A DNA stretch of 22,375 bases from CAYVQU01 sp964453155 (GCA_964453155.1 CAYVQU010000082.1:1-22375), one strand, 5' to 3'; numbered from the stretch's first letter, positions 7,255 through 14,485 are shown. Numbers and translations: made by a program. Notes: generated by a model from the letters alone, not told the origin.

Positions 7255-8910
7255 CTAAAAACTCTCGGCTTGGTATTCACCCCAGACACCCCGGAGCGTG
7301 TTGCAAATCTCGCCCAGGGTGACATCATTTTCTACATTTTCAAGAATGATGGGGATTAAATTTTCTGTGCTGCGGGCGGCAGAATCCAGCCGGGTGCGTA
7401 ATTCACTAACTTTGGCTTCATCCCGGCGGGCTCGGAGAGCGGCTAAACGCTGGCGCTGATTGACCTCAATCGCTGGATCAACTTTAAGTTGGTCAAGATC
7501 AATTTCTTCTGACATCTCGAACTGGTTAACTCCGACCACCACTTGCTCACCCCGCTCCACGGCTTGCTGATATTGATACGCGGCTTCTTGAATTTCACCT
7601 TGAATATAACCCCGCTCGATAGCCGGTAACGCGCCACCCAAATCGTCGATTTTTTGAATATATTCTTCAGCCTGACGTTCAATTTCATCCGTCAGTTCTT
7701 CGACCCAATAGGAACCGGCCAGGGGATCGATGCTGTCGGCCACACCTGATTCATGGGCAATAATCTGTTGAGTGCGGAGGGCGACACGGACGGCGTTTTC
7801 GGTTGGGAGCCAGAGGGCTTCGTCCATACTGTTGGTGTGGAGCGATTGCGTCCCGCCCAGAACGGCTGCCAGGGCCTGCATTGTCACCCGGACGACGTTG
7901 TTTTCGGGTTGCTGAGCCGTCAGGGTGGAACCCGCGGTTTGGGTGTGGAAGCGCAGTTTCAAAGATTTGGGATTTTTAGCCCCAAAGCGCTCCTTCATGA
8001 TTTTGGCCCACAATCGCCGCGCGGCCCGATACTTGGCGACTTCTTCGAGGAAATTGTTGTGGGCGTTGAAGAAGAAGGAAAGTTGGGCCGCGAAACTATC
8101 AACATCCAGCCCAGAATCGATTGCAGCCTGGACATAGGCGATCCCATCCGCGAGGGTGAAAGCCACTTCCTGGACCGCGGTCGAGCCGGCCTCCCGAATG
8201 TGGTAACCCGAAATGCTGATCGTATTCCAGCGGGGTACTTCGGCCTGACAGTATTTAAAGATGTCGGTGATCAGCCGCATGGAGGGTGCTGGCGGGAAAA
8301 TGTAGGTCCCGCGGGCAATATATTCTTTTAGGATATCGTTTTGGATCGTACCGCGCAATTTACGCGTCTCGACGCCCTGTTTTTTAGCAACAGCGATATA
8401 CATCGCCAGTAATATCGCCGCGGGAGCGTTGATCGTCATGCTGGTGGACACTTTGTCGAGGGGAATATCGCGGAACAGGGTTTCCATATCTTCAAGCGAT
8501 GAGATCGAAACCCCTACTTTGCCGACTTCGCCGGTTGCAATCGGATCATCGGCATCGTAACCGATTTGGGTCGGCAAATCGAAGGCCACCGAGAGTCCGG
8601 TTTGGCCCTGGGCCAATAGATAGCGGTAACGGGCATTGGATTCTTCGGCGGAGGCATATCCGGCGTACTGGCGCATGGTCCACAGGCGGCCGCGGTACAT
8701 CGTCGGCTGAACACCGCGCGTGTAGGGGTATTCCCCCGGGAACCCTAACTTCGCTGCATATTGATCGGAATCATCATCAGGCGGAGTTATAACCCGTGGC
8801 ACCGGGATCCCCGATAACGTCCGAAATTCGGCGCGCCGTTCGGGAAACCGGTCGGTCACTGGCTTCAGGGTTTCGGCTTCCCAGCGTTTCTTTTCAAATT
8901 CTAAGCTCAT
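7255..8910 (-). CDS. Methylmalonyl-CoA mutase, large (catalytic) subunit
   Basis: This 551-residue TIM-barrel subunit of an adenosylcobalamin-dependent acyl-CoA mutase probably converts (R)-methylmalonyl-CoA to succinyl-CoA. Substrate-defining residues fit methylmalonyl-CoA rather than isobutyryl-CoA mutase: Tyr82 in MRQYAGYA and Arg200 in LKEYIARGTYIFPP, equivalent to Tyr89 and Arg207 of the Propionibacterium enzyme. FDLPTQIGYDADDP and NTISISGYHIREAG are family hallmarks. The chain ends without the C-terminal cobalamin-binding domain, so a separate small subunit (about 135 residues) is needed; it is not in this window. I chose the ATG at 8910, preceded by GAGG about 5 bases upstream; the 17-residue upstream extension is unlikely. 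The downstream 90-aa membrane gene is coupled to it. Confidence 0.95.
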   Translation of the reverse strand: MSLEFEKKRWEAETLKPVTDRFPERRAEFRTLSGIPVPRVITPPDDDSDQYAAKLGFPGEYPYTRGVQPTMYRGRLWTMRQYAGYASAEESNARYRYLLAQGQTGLSVAFDLPTQIGYDADDPIATGEVGKVGVSISSLEDMETLFRDIPLDKVSTSMTINAPAAILLAMYIAVAKKQGVETRKLRGTIQNDILKEYIARGTYIFPPAPSMRLITDIFKYCQAEVPRWNTISISGYHIREAGSTAVQEVAFTLADGIAYVQAAIDSGLDVDSFAAQLSFFFNAHNNFLEEVAKYRAARRLWAKIMKERFGAKNPKSLKLRFHTQTAGSTLTAQQPENNVVRVTMQALAAVLGGTQSLHTNSMDEALWLPTENAVRVALRTQQIIAHESGVADSIDPLAGSYWVEELTDEIERQAEEYIQKIDDLGGALPAIERGYIQGEIQEAAYQYQQAVERGEQVVVGVNQFEMSEEIDLDQLKVDPAIEVNQRQRLAALRARRDEAKVSELRTRLDSAARSTENLIPIILENVENDVTLGEICNTLRGVWGEYQAESF

Positions 8911-9003
8911 AATTTCCTCACCGCAGTATAATTGCGCAACCCTTTCAAGTGTGCGATGCAAATAATTGCGCTTGGAAAGTATAACCCAACTGGAGAAAAG
9001 TAG
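8911..9003. promoter_or_regulatory. Divergent control region between the mutase and DUF1786 genes
   Basis: The 93-bp gap must carry promoters for both directions. ATTGCGC occurs at 8931-8937 and 8965-8971. An imperfect inverted pair, CTTTCAAG and CTTGGAAAG, brackets the second copy, so a shared operator is plausible. TATAAC near 8979 could be a plus-strand -10, and TATACT read on the minus strand near 8926 a mutase -10. The -35 boxes are unclear. Confidence 0.3.
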
Positions 9004-10158
9004 ATGCGAATTTTATCCGTCGATGTCGGTACCGGTACCCAAGATATTTATTTATACGACTCTCGGGTGGATGTCGAAAATGGTTTCAAATTAGTGGTTC
9101 CCTCCCCAACAATGATGGTCCACCGGCAGATCAAGGCTGCCACCCAACGCGGTGAAGCTTTGGCTTTGACGGGCGTCACGATGGGCGGCGGGCCCAGTCA
9201 TTGGGCGGCCCGTGATCATGCCAAAGCAGGATATCCAGTATATGCCACGCCGGATGCGGCTCGGACTTTTGATGATAATCTAGAAAATGTCGAATCGCAG
9301 GGGATCAAGATCGTCAGTGCAGATGAAATCGCCGCCCTGGGCGCTGGGGTTAACCAAGTGGAACTGCGAGACTTCGACTTTGAGGGAATCGCCCGCTCTT
9401 TTGGGGAATTCGGCGTTTCGCTGGATGATCTTGACGCCGTCGCGGTTGCCGTTTTTGATCATGGGGCCGCTCCGCCCGATATCTCCGACCGCCAATTCCG
9501 CTTTGATTATTTGGATGAGCACATTTTGGCCAAAAATCGTCTCTCCGCGTTTGCTTTTGAAGCGGATAAGATTCCCCCGATCATGACCCGCCTGCAAGCG
9601 GTGGTTGATTCTGCCGCCGGGTTCGATGCCCCCCTGGTTGTGATGGACACCGCGCCCGCGGCCGTATTAGGTGCCACTTTGGATCGAGCTGTCCGGGCCC
9701 AAGAACGCGTCCTGATCACCAATGTGGGCAATTTCCACACTTTGGCCTTCCGCCTGGGACCGACTGGTATTGAAGGGGTCTTCGAACATCATACCGGCCT
9801 GCTCGACATGCCCCAACTCGAAACCCTGCTTCGCACCCTCGCCGACGGCACGTTAACCCACGAGGAAGTCTTTGGGCATCATGGGCACGGTGCCTTGATC
9901 TACGAACAAAAACCACTGCCCTTGGGTAACGGAGCCTTCGATGTGGTTGTGACTGGGCCGCGACGGAGTATGTTTCAGCAGGCTACGGCGAGTAACTTGC
10001 GCCCTTATTTCCCCGCGCCGTTTGGGGATATGATGATCGCGGGCTGCTTTGGCTTGTTGGCCGCGGTTGGTGATGTTTTGCCGGAATTTAAGGATGAAAT
10101 CAATGCCTCATTGCAAGGATCAGGCGGTAGCGGAACCCCGCCCTGGGAGATCGATTAA
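9004..10158 (+). CDS. DUF1786 family protein, ASKHA-like fold likely
   Basis: The product is 384 residues. The N-terminus MRILSVDVGTGTQDI (Asp7, Gly9, Thr10) looks like the phosphate-1 loop of actin/sugar kinase/Hsp70-like ATPases. VGNFHTLAF at about 241-249 could be the matching phosphate-2 segment. FDHGAAPPD (151-159) is a further conserved-looking block. I recognise the family as DUF1786, sometimes labelled a putative pyruvate-formate-lyase activating enzyme. No radical-SAM CxxxCxxC motif is present, so that label does not fit. GGAG lies about 9 bases before the ATG. It diverges from the B12-dependent mutase and precedes tRNA-Lys. Its function is unknown. Confidence 0.8.
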   Translation: MRILSVDVGTGTQDIYLYDSRVDVENGFKLVVPSPTMMVHRQIKAATQRGEALALTGVTMGGGPSHWAARDHAKAGYPVYATPDAARTFDDNLENVESQGIKIVSADEIAALGAGVNQVELRDFDFEGIARSFGEFGVSLDDLDAVAVAVFDHGAAPPDISDRQFRFDYLDEHILAKNRLSAFAFEADKIPPIMTRLQAVVDSAAGFDAPLVVMDTAPAAVLGATLDRAVRAQERVLITNVGNFHTLAFRLGPTGIEGVFEHHTGLLDMPQLETLLRTLADGTLTHEEVFGHHGHGALIYEQKPLPLGNGAFDVVVTGPRRSMFQQATASNLRPYFPAPFGDMMIAGCFGLLAAVGDVLPEFKDEINASLQGSGGSGTPPWEID

Positions 10159-10183
10159 CAGGAGAAAAAGCACCAGACAATCG

Positions 10184-10211
10184 TTGACAGTCGATCCCTT
10201 TGCGGTATAAT
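10184..10211 (+). promoter_or_regulatory. tRNA-Lys promoter
   Basis: TTGACA (10184-10189) and TATAAT (10206-10211) are both perfect consensus hexamers with a 16-bp spacer. The predicted start, near 10218, is a few bases before the tRNA 5' end. It lies outside the integrated DNA, so it drives the tRNA whichever element is present. Confidence 0.85.
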
Positions 10212-10224
10212 TTTCCCCGCACAC

Positions 10225-10297
10225 GGTCCCGTAGCTCAATTGGCAGAGCAAGCGACTCTTAATCGTTAGGTTGTAGGTTCGAGTCCTACCGGGATCA
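10225..10297 (+). tRNA. tRNA-Lys (anticodon CTT)
   Basis: The 73-base gene folds as a full cloverleaf. The acceptor stem GGTCCCG pairs with CGGGATC, the D arm is GCTC/GAGC, and the anticodon stem AGCGA/TCGTT bears the loop CTCTTAA with CTT at 10258-10260. The T arm GTAGG/CCTAC has the loop TTCGAGT, and the discriminator is A. CCA is not encoded. Its 3' part (from 10255) is the attachment site of two tandem elements. Only this copy has the 5' half, so it is the only functional tRNA at the locus. Its 3' half is supplied by element 1. Confidence 0.95.
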
Positions 10298-10300
10298 CAC
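10255..10300 (+). repeat. attL of element 1 (3' part of tRNA-Lys)
   Basis: These 46 bases, running from the anticodon loop through the tRNA end to CAC, are identical to 15701-15746. From 10265 on they also match 19140-19175 with one mismatch. This is the usual tRNA 3'-end target of tyrosine integrases, and the integrase gene is the next gene. Confidence 0.88.
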
Positions 10301-10303
10301 TTG

Positions 10304-10328
10304 AAAACCCCTATATACAGGGGTTTTT
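10304..10328 (+). terminator. tRNA-Lys terminator carried by element 1
   Basis: AAAACCCCT and AGGGGTTTT form a stem of about 9 bp with a short loop, ending in a T-run, 7 bp after the tRNA. It lies inside the element. It therefore replaces the original tRNA terminator and shields the converging integrase gene. Confidence 0.8.
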
Positions 10329-10389
10329 CTGTTTAATATCCCCAGGGGTGGGGGTGTGAAAAAACTGGAATTTACCTTAAATCAAACTC

Positions 10390-10428
10390 TGGTGCAAAAA
10401 ATGCCGTTTTTGGTGCAATTCTGGTGCA
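10390..10428. promoter_or_regulatory. Left-end integrase arm-type sites of element 1 (candidate)
   Basis: TGGTGCA occurs at 10390-10396, 10411-10417 and 10422-10428. The last two are exactly 11 bp apart. The paired sites recur at the other end of the element (15588-15605) in nearly the same sequence. Placement between att and int suits arm sites for the N-terminal domain of the integrase. Confidence 0.55.
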
Positions 10429-10435
10429 GAACTTT

Positions 10436-11602
10436 TCATTTTTGTTTTTTTACACTCTCCAATTCTTCAATTTTTACCTGAATTGGGGTCAATAAATCAT
10501 CCATCACCCGCACCGCTTCTTGCTGCATTTCGTTGATGAGATGGCCGTAAATATTCATGGTCGTACTTGGTTTTTCATGGCCTAAAATCTTAGACACTAC
10601 GATAACGGGGACACCATGATTGAGCATGATCGAAGCGGCGGTATGCCGGAGATCATGAAATCGAATTCTCGGTAAACCTGCTTGATCCAATACTCGATTG
10701 AAATCAATCCGCAGATTACTTGGATTAAATGGAGTTCCAACCGCTGATGGAAAAACCAAATTGAATTCTTGCCATTTTTTACCAGCAGCCTTTCTCAGAA
10801 CTTCTAGATTTTCCTTTTGCCATCGTAAAGCACCCAAAGAAGCATCCCCCAATAAAATCGAACGCCGCCCAGCTTTTGTTTTTGGTTCAACAAATTTCCA
10901 AGGTTGTCGGGGCACTCTTTGGACTTGTCGCTTGACTTGAATTTCACCCCGTATCCAGTTCAAATCATCCCACTGTAAACCAAATAATTCCCCTTGTCGC
11001 ATCCCGGTAATGACTGCTAAATGATATAGCGATCTTTTTGGGCTGCTATGGGCTGTAATCAGAAATTGCCCCACTTGACTTTCATTCAAAACCTGCATTT
11101 CCTTATGACGATATTTCGGTAATGCAGCCCCTTGGACCGGATTTCTAACAATGTAGCCGTAAGTAACAGCCTTATTTAGTGCTTTACGAAGAATAGCGTG
11201 AATTTCTCGAATGGTTCGAACCCCCACATTACGCTCAATTAGTTCAACATAATATTGTTCTACTCTCGAAAGATGCAACTTGAACAACTGAATTTCCCCA
11301 ATATCAGGATCAATGTAATTCCGAATTAATTGCTTATAACGATTGATCGTATGATCACGCAATGTAATTTCGTGAGTGCTCATCCACGAAGCTAAATAAT
11401 CAGAAAGGGACACTTTCCCACTTTTGAAATTTAGACCTAAATCAATTTGGCTTTGGATTTCTCGAAGCCATTTCAAACATTCTGACTTTGTTTTAGCCCC
11501 AAAATTTAGTCGGTCACCATCAATATAAATTTGAGCACGCCAAGTACCGTTTTGACGTTTATAAATTGAGCCCTCATTTCTACCTCGCTTCTTTCTTGCC
11601 AT
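10436..11602 (-). CDS. int: Tyrosine integrase of element 1
   Basis: The 388-residue site-specific recombinase integrates and excises the element at tRNA-Lys. The N-terminal segment (about residues 8-50, GSIYKRQNGTWRAQIYIDG) resembles the AP2-like arm-DNA-binding domain. A SAM-like core-binding domain spans about 64-160. The catalytic domain follows with Arg202 (TGMRQGELFGL), Lys243, His316-x-x-Arg319 (HDLRHTAA), His342 (LGHEKPSTT) and Tyr352 (NIYGH), so all active residues are present. I chose the ATG at 11602, where the family N-terminus starts; upstream codons overlap the preceding gene and look non-coding. It is transcribed toward the tRNA, whose terminator faces it. Confidence 0.95.
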   Translation of the reverse strand: MARKKRGRNEGSIYKRQNGTWRAQIYIDGDRLNFGAKTKSECLKWLREIQSQIDLGLNFKSGKVSLSDYLASWMSTHEITLRDHTINRYKQLIRNYIDPDIGEIQLFKLHLSRVEQYYVELIERNVGVRTIREIHAILRKALNKAVTYGYIVRNPVQGAALPKYRHKEMQVLNESQVGQFLITAHSSPKRSLYHLAVITGMRQGELFGLQWDDLNWIRGEIQVKRQVQRVPRQPWKFVEPKTKAGRRSILLGDASLGALRWQKENLEVLRKAAGKKWQEFNLVFPSAVGTPFNPSNLRIDFNRVLDQAGLPRIRFHDLRHTAASIMLNHGVPVIVVSKILGHEKPSTTMNIYGHLINEMQQEAVRVMDDLLTPIQVKIEELESVKKQK

Positions 11603-11621
11603 TTTGCGTGCGGTTACAGGT

Positions 11622-12257
11622 CTAAACCCCCTCCTCGGTATCTTCTTTCGGTAGGGTAGGGGGATTTTCTTCAAGATAAAACCAGGATAACGCCTGTTCC
11701 TTTCCTTTCGTCCATCTTGCGGGAAGGTTCCCGGCACTATCCACAGCAAACCCACGCAACACAAAAAACGCTGTGATAGCTTTAGCCCATTCCCGCCCAT
11801 TTGAACCGTCAGAGTAAGACCGGATAGGTTTGAGATAGGCATCACCACATTCTTCTAGAAACTCCCAAACGAAATCTGCGGGGATTTCTTCACCATCCAT
11901 ATCGTAAACAGCAATAGCACCCGCCACCGCCGGAGTCATGCGGAACTTGGCCGGGATAGATAACCAGGCTTCAATCTGATGGGGTCGCAATTTCCCAAGC
12001 TGTTTCAGCATTTCGGTAGTTGGAGTGATGATGGCTGTTCTTTTGATTTCTCGTTGACTTTCAATAATCAAACGTCCAATCCAAGCAGCCCAAGCAGGTA
12101 AAAGGATAAAGAAGATAAAGACGAAGCCGGAAATCAAAGCCACATACTGCCAAATCGACTCCTGGGATGTTAGTAAAGCCCAAAGTATTGCAACCGTCGG
12201 AGCGATTACTTCCAGCGCTGATTTCACCGGGTTTTGGAATTGGTATTCTTGAAACAT
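11622..12257 (-). CDS. Two-TM protein encoded between relaxase and integrase genes
   Basis: The 211-residue product has two hydrophobic helices (about 15-29 and 38-60), followed by a soluble domain of about 145 residues. That domain contains LRPHQIEAWLSIPAKFRMTPAVAGAIAVYD and FVWEFLEECGDAYLKPIRSYSDG. I do not recognise the family and see no Walker or protease motif. Its Shine-Dalgarno-like AGGTG overlaps the relaxase stop codon, and the ATG is 10 bp after that stop. The integrase ATG lies 19 bp after its own stop. The three genes therefore look like one operon. A role in conjugative transfer or membrane anchoring is possible from context only. Confidence 0.75.
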   Translation of the reverse strand: MFQEYQFQNPVKSALEVIAPTVAILWALLTSQESIWQYVALISGFVFIFFILLPAWAAWIGRLIIESQREIKRTAIITPTTEMLKQLGKLRPHQIEAWLSIPAKFRMTPAVAGAIAVYDMDGEEIPADFVWEFLEECGDAYLKPIRSYSDGSNGREWAKAITAFFVLRGFAVDSAGNLPARWTKGKEQALSWFYLEENPPTLPKEDTEEGV

Positions 12258-12267
12258 AAGAGTTCAC

Positions 12268-13200
12268 CTACTCGAATTCGATATCTTTCTCATGAGCAGC
12301 TAAAAGCGTACCGTAACGCTTATGCATTCGCTTTCGTCCTTCAATATCCATTTGGAGAAGGAACTCCCCACCAGTACATTCAGATACGGCAGACAATGCT
12401 GGAGCAACTTGATTTAGTAACCAAGCTTTGATTTTGTCCAGAGATATTTCTTTAGCATCATGTAGCTTTGTGTAAGCTCGATCTGTATCACCGATGAATT
12501 CATCCCACCAGGAGCGATCAATGTCGATGAAGTTTTGTAGATGAGAAATAGAAACTTCGGGCCAATCGTCAATTTCTCTAGAAAAAAGTTCTCGAGCAAC
12601 AATATCCGATATCTTACCCTTGAGTTCTAGCTCAACGCGCGTCGGCCCCCGCATGTTATAAACTCGCATTAACCGTTCCGATTGCCTTGATCCGAAGTAG
12701 CACGTATCCCGTCCCATTTCACTTTGATCTTCTCGCATTTTCAAGGACTCACAATACCATTTTAGGGTTTTCCTATTAGCTAGGGATCGAACCACTGGTT
12801 TTTCATTTTCAGCCCGGTTGACATCATCTAAAATAGCCTGCTCAAATTGTTCCGGAGTAAAAGGGACATTATCAAAAGCGAGATCAAGTCGGGTAACCTT
12901 AAACTTGTGCTCCATCAGAATGAGATCGTGATAGAACAACCTGAAAAACTCAGGGGGAATGGCTTTGCAGGCTTCACCAGGAAATTCAAAAGAGCAATAT
13001 TCTCGACCAGACCCAGGCGAATGCCTAAGCTGAAAACCACTCAAACCACCCAAGACTCCCTTGAAACCCCTTGCACCATGCTCGAGATCGCTGAGTGCTC
13101 CTAATGCAAGTTGAAAATGATCTTTGTACAAATCAATGCATTCCCAAGTAGGCGCATGGATGGTAACTCGTAAGTAATCAACTATAAATTCAACGGTCAT
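12268..13200 (-). CDS. MOBT-type relaxase / Rep_trans replication initiator
   Basis: The 310-residue protein matches the Rep_trans/NicK group (PF02486-like), nicking-closing enzymes that start rolling-circle replication and, in ICEBs1 and Tn916, conjugal transfer. Key segments are VTRLDLAFD (Arg104, Asp106, Asp110), CYFGSRQSERLMRVYN (167-182; Tyr181 is a candidate catalytic residue) and TRVELELKG (187-195). These occur in the family's order. I chose the ATG at 13200, because the family N-terminus begins there and AGGAG lies about 13 bases upstream. The longer frame to 13320 runs through the oriT-like repeat. The gene heads the minus-strand operon with the two-TM protein and integrase. Confidence 0.85.
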   Translation of the reverse strand: MTVEFIVDYLRVTIHAPTWECIDLYKDHFQLALGALSDLEHGARGFKGVLGGLSGFQLRHSPGSGREYCSFEFPGEACKAIPPEFFRLFYHDLILMEHKFKVTRLDLAFDNVPFTPEQFEQAILDDVNRAENEKPVVRSLANRKTLKWYCESLKMREDQSEMGRDTCYFGSRQSERLMRVYNMRGPTRVELELKGKISDIVARELFSREIDDWPEVSISHLQNFIDIDRSWWDEFIGDTDRAYTKLHDAKEISLDKIKAWLLNQVAPALSAVSECTGGEFLLQMDIEGRKRMHKRYGTLLAAHEKDIEFE

Positions 13201-13225
13201 ACTTACTCTTATTCTCCTTAACTCT

Positions 13226-13249
13226 ACCCCCCTTTTAGTATAGGGGGGT
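13226..13249 (-). other. Candidate oriT / rolling-circle origin, ICEBs1/Tn916 type
   Basis: On the minus strand the 24-bp site reads ACCCCCC, then TATACTAAAA, then GGGGGGT. From memory, the ICEBs1 and Tn916 oriT nick regions have the same 24-bp form: identical 7-base arms and a 10-base centre ending CTAACA. Here the centre ends CTAAAA. It lies 26 bp before the relaxase ATG, on the relaxase strand. Being a hairpin next to a MOBT gene, it is a strong origin candidate. Confidence 0.75.
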
Positions 13250-13299
13250 TTAGGTGCTTCCAATTTTTTGTGTTTCTCTGGTTTCCCGTGATTGAAGGG

Positions 13300-13500
13300 G
13301 AGCCCCATCCCTTCCCCCACCTACATCACCTTCCGTATCCCCTTCGGCCCACTTTACCACCATGCTCGCTCCGGGGGAATCTGCTTGCGGGCGGGACTTC
13401 TCACGGCGTTCCGTCCGCGCAGATTGCCCCTCCGCTGCGCGTGATGGTCGTTGGCCTACGTGGATACTCCCGGTGGCTCCGGTGATTGAAGGGATTTGGG
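13300..13500. other. GC-rich structured segment, possible single-strand origin
   Basis: This stretch is GC-rich inside a strongly AT-rich element and has no credible gene. GGGGGAATCTGC (13373-13384) pairs with GCAGATTGCCCC (13419-13430) with one mismatch. GC-rich complementary sequence in the 34-base interval would extend the fold. Rolling-circle replicons need a folded single-strand origin; assigning that role here is inference. Confidence 0.35.
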
Positions 13501-13677
13501 AATATTTCTATGGGCAGCTATTGGCCCCAATTCCTGAGAAAATGAATACAACCCGCGAATGACACAGGAGAGCAAGAAAGCACCTTTTCTCATTCCAGCC
13601 ACATCGGCATAGTACGAAGCCAACAAATTAATTTGCTTACTTGTTTGAAAGGATAAACGTACAATTTCTTCTGTCAT
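13456..13677 (-). CDS. Small ribbon-helix-helix-like protein (candidate)
   Basis: The product is 73 residues if started at the ATG at 13677; an ATG at 13740 would add 21 hydrophobic residues. MTEEIVRLSFQTSKQINLL, then ASYYADVAGMRKGAFLLSCVIRGLYSF, follows the strand-helix-helix pattern of ribbon-helix-helix DNA-binding proteins such as CopG/ParD/MobC types. The C-terminal 25 residues lie in the GC-rich segment and look less conserved. Neither start has a good Shine-Dalgarno. It diverges from the XRE regulator across an operator-like region. It could be a regulator, an excisionase or a relaxosome accessory protein. It could also be a chance reading frame. Confidence 0.4.
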   Translation of the reverse strand: MTEEIVRLSFQTSKQINLLASYYADVAGMRKGAFLLSCVIRGLYSFSQELGPIAAHRNIPKSLQSPEPPGVST

Positions 13678-13769
13678 TGAACACCAAAAAATACTTACTA
13701 AAAAAGACATTGTGTACAAGGGATTTTCACTTCTTGTCATGGTAAAATCCAACTGAAGCAAATATCACA

Positions 13770-13859
13770 GTAAAGCCAATACAAAGTTTAATTTTACTTT
13801 ACCAAACAGTATAATCTTACTTTACTTTCTGGTCAAGTGCGTTTCTCTTTGTTTAAAAT
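13770..13859. promoter_or_regulatory. Operator-promoter region of the XRE repressor
   Basis: TTACTTTAC occurs twice (13794-13802 and 13817-13825), 23 bp apart, with an inverted GTAAAG at 13770-13775. TATAAT (13810-13815) lies between the two copies, and the overlapping bases read TATACT on the other strand. A second -10 candidate, TAAAAT (13854-13859), is only about 10 bp before the XRE start codon. This is the expected layout of an autoregulated control region. Confidence 0.45.
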
Positions 13860-13868
13860 GGTGCTATT

Positions 13869-14387
13869 ATGAAAATTACAACTGAAAAAATGGGGGGGAG
13901 AATAAAACAAGCCCGGTTAGAAAAAAATCTTACTCAAAATGAATTAGCCAAACATCTAGATAGATCAAAAAGCTCAATTTCCCAATTAGAAAAGGGATTT
14001 ATCAATATTTCTGCCGTAGACTTATATCAATTAGCACAATTATTAGAAAAACCAATTGAATATTTTTATGGTAGTGAAAAGTATGGGGAAAGCCTTGATA
14101 GCTTATTGTCTAAGATACAGAACGCAGATGCTAAAACAATCAAACAACAATCATCTTTTCTAGAATCCTGGCTCAATTTAAACGATAAAATGATTAAACT
14201 TGGTGCCCATCCTAATATTGATGATGATGGTGCAATCCCTTTAATTAGGGAAGTCTACGATCATCTTATTCTGCATTTAATTAATCTTCGCAAGCTTCTC
14301 AACGAAGGATTTCAAATAAAACGTGAATTTGAAGAAATTTTAGGGATAAGTGACGATAATAATCCATCACCAAATAATTTAAATTGA
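13869..14387 (+). CDS. XRE-family transcriptional regulator of element 1
   Basis: The 172-residue protein has an N-terminal HTH_3 domain (about residues 7-66): MGGRIKQARLEKNLTQNELAKHL, then SKSSISQLEKG with the recognition helix, ending in LEKPIEYFYG. A roughly 100-residue helical C-terminal part, with no recognised fold, probably dimerises or senses a signal. It is the likely repressor that keeps the element quiescent, as ImmR does in ICEBs1. It faces away from the minus-strand transfer genes. There is no Shine-Dalgarno and a -10-like box sits close to the ATG, so the mRNA may be leaderless. Confidence 0.88.
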   Translation: MKITTEKMGGRIKQARLEKNLTQNELAKHLDRSKSSISQLEKGFINISAVDLYQLAQLLEKPIEYFYGSEKYGESLDSLLSKIQNADAKTIKQQSSFLESWLNLNDKMIKLGAHPNIDDDGAIPLIREVYDHLILHLINLRKLLNEGFQIKREFEEILGISDDNNPSPNNLN

Positions 14388-14396
14388 GTAAACATC

Positions 14397-14441
14397 TATC
14401 GCAAGAAGGCCTTCCTACATGTGGAAAGCCTTCTTGCGATA
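14397..14441. terminator. Long hairpin after the XRE gene
   Basis: TATCGCAAGAAGGC (14397-14410) pairs perfectly with GCCTTCTTGCGATA (14428-14441). After one mismatch, four further base pairs extend the stem around a 7-base loop. It begins 9 bp after the XRE stop codon. No T-run follows on either strand, so a rho-independent terminator is not certain. It may be a 3' stabiliser, a bidirectional barrier or an origin structure. Confidence 0.55.
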
Positions 14442-14485
14442 ATAGCTCTTAGCATAAACATCCCAGTTAAATCACTACAATTGTA

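Noticed and set aside
13270..13562. Plus-strand frames through the GC-rich segment
   Set aside because: They are long only because of the GC bias. They have no ribosome site and no domain, and they overlap the structured inverted repeats.
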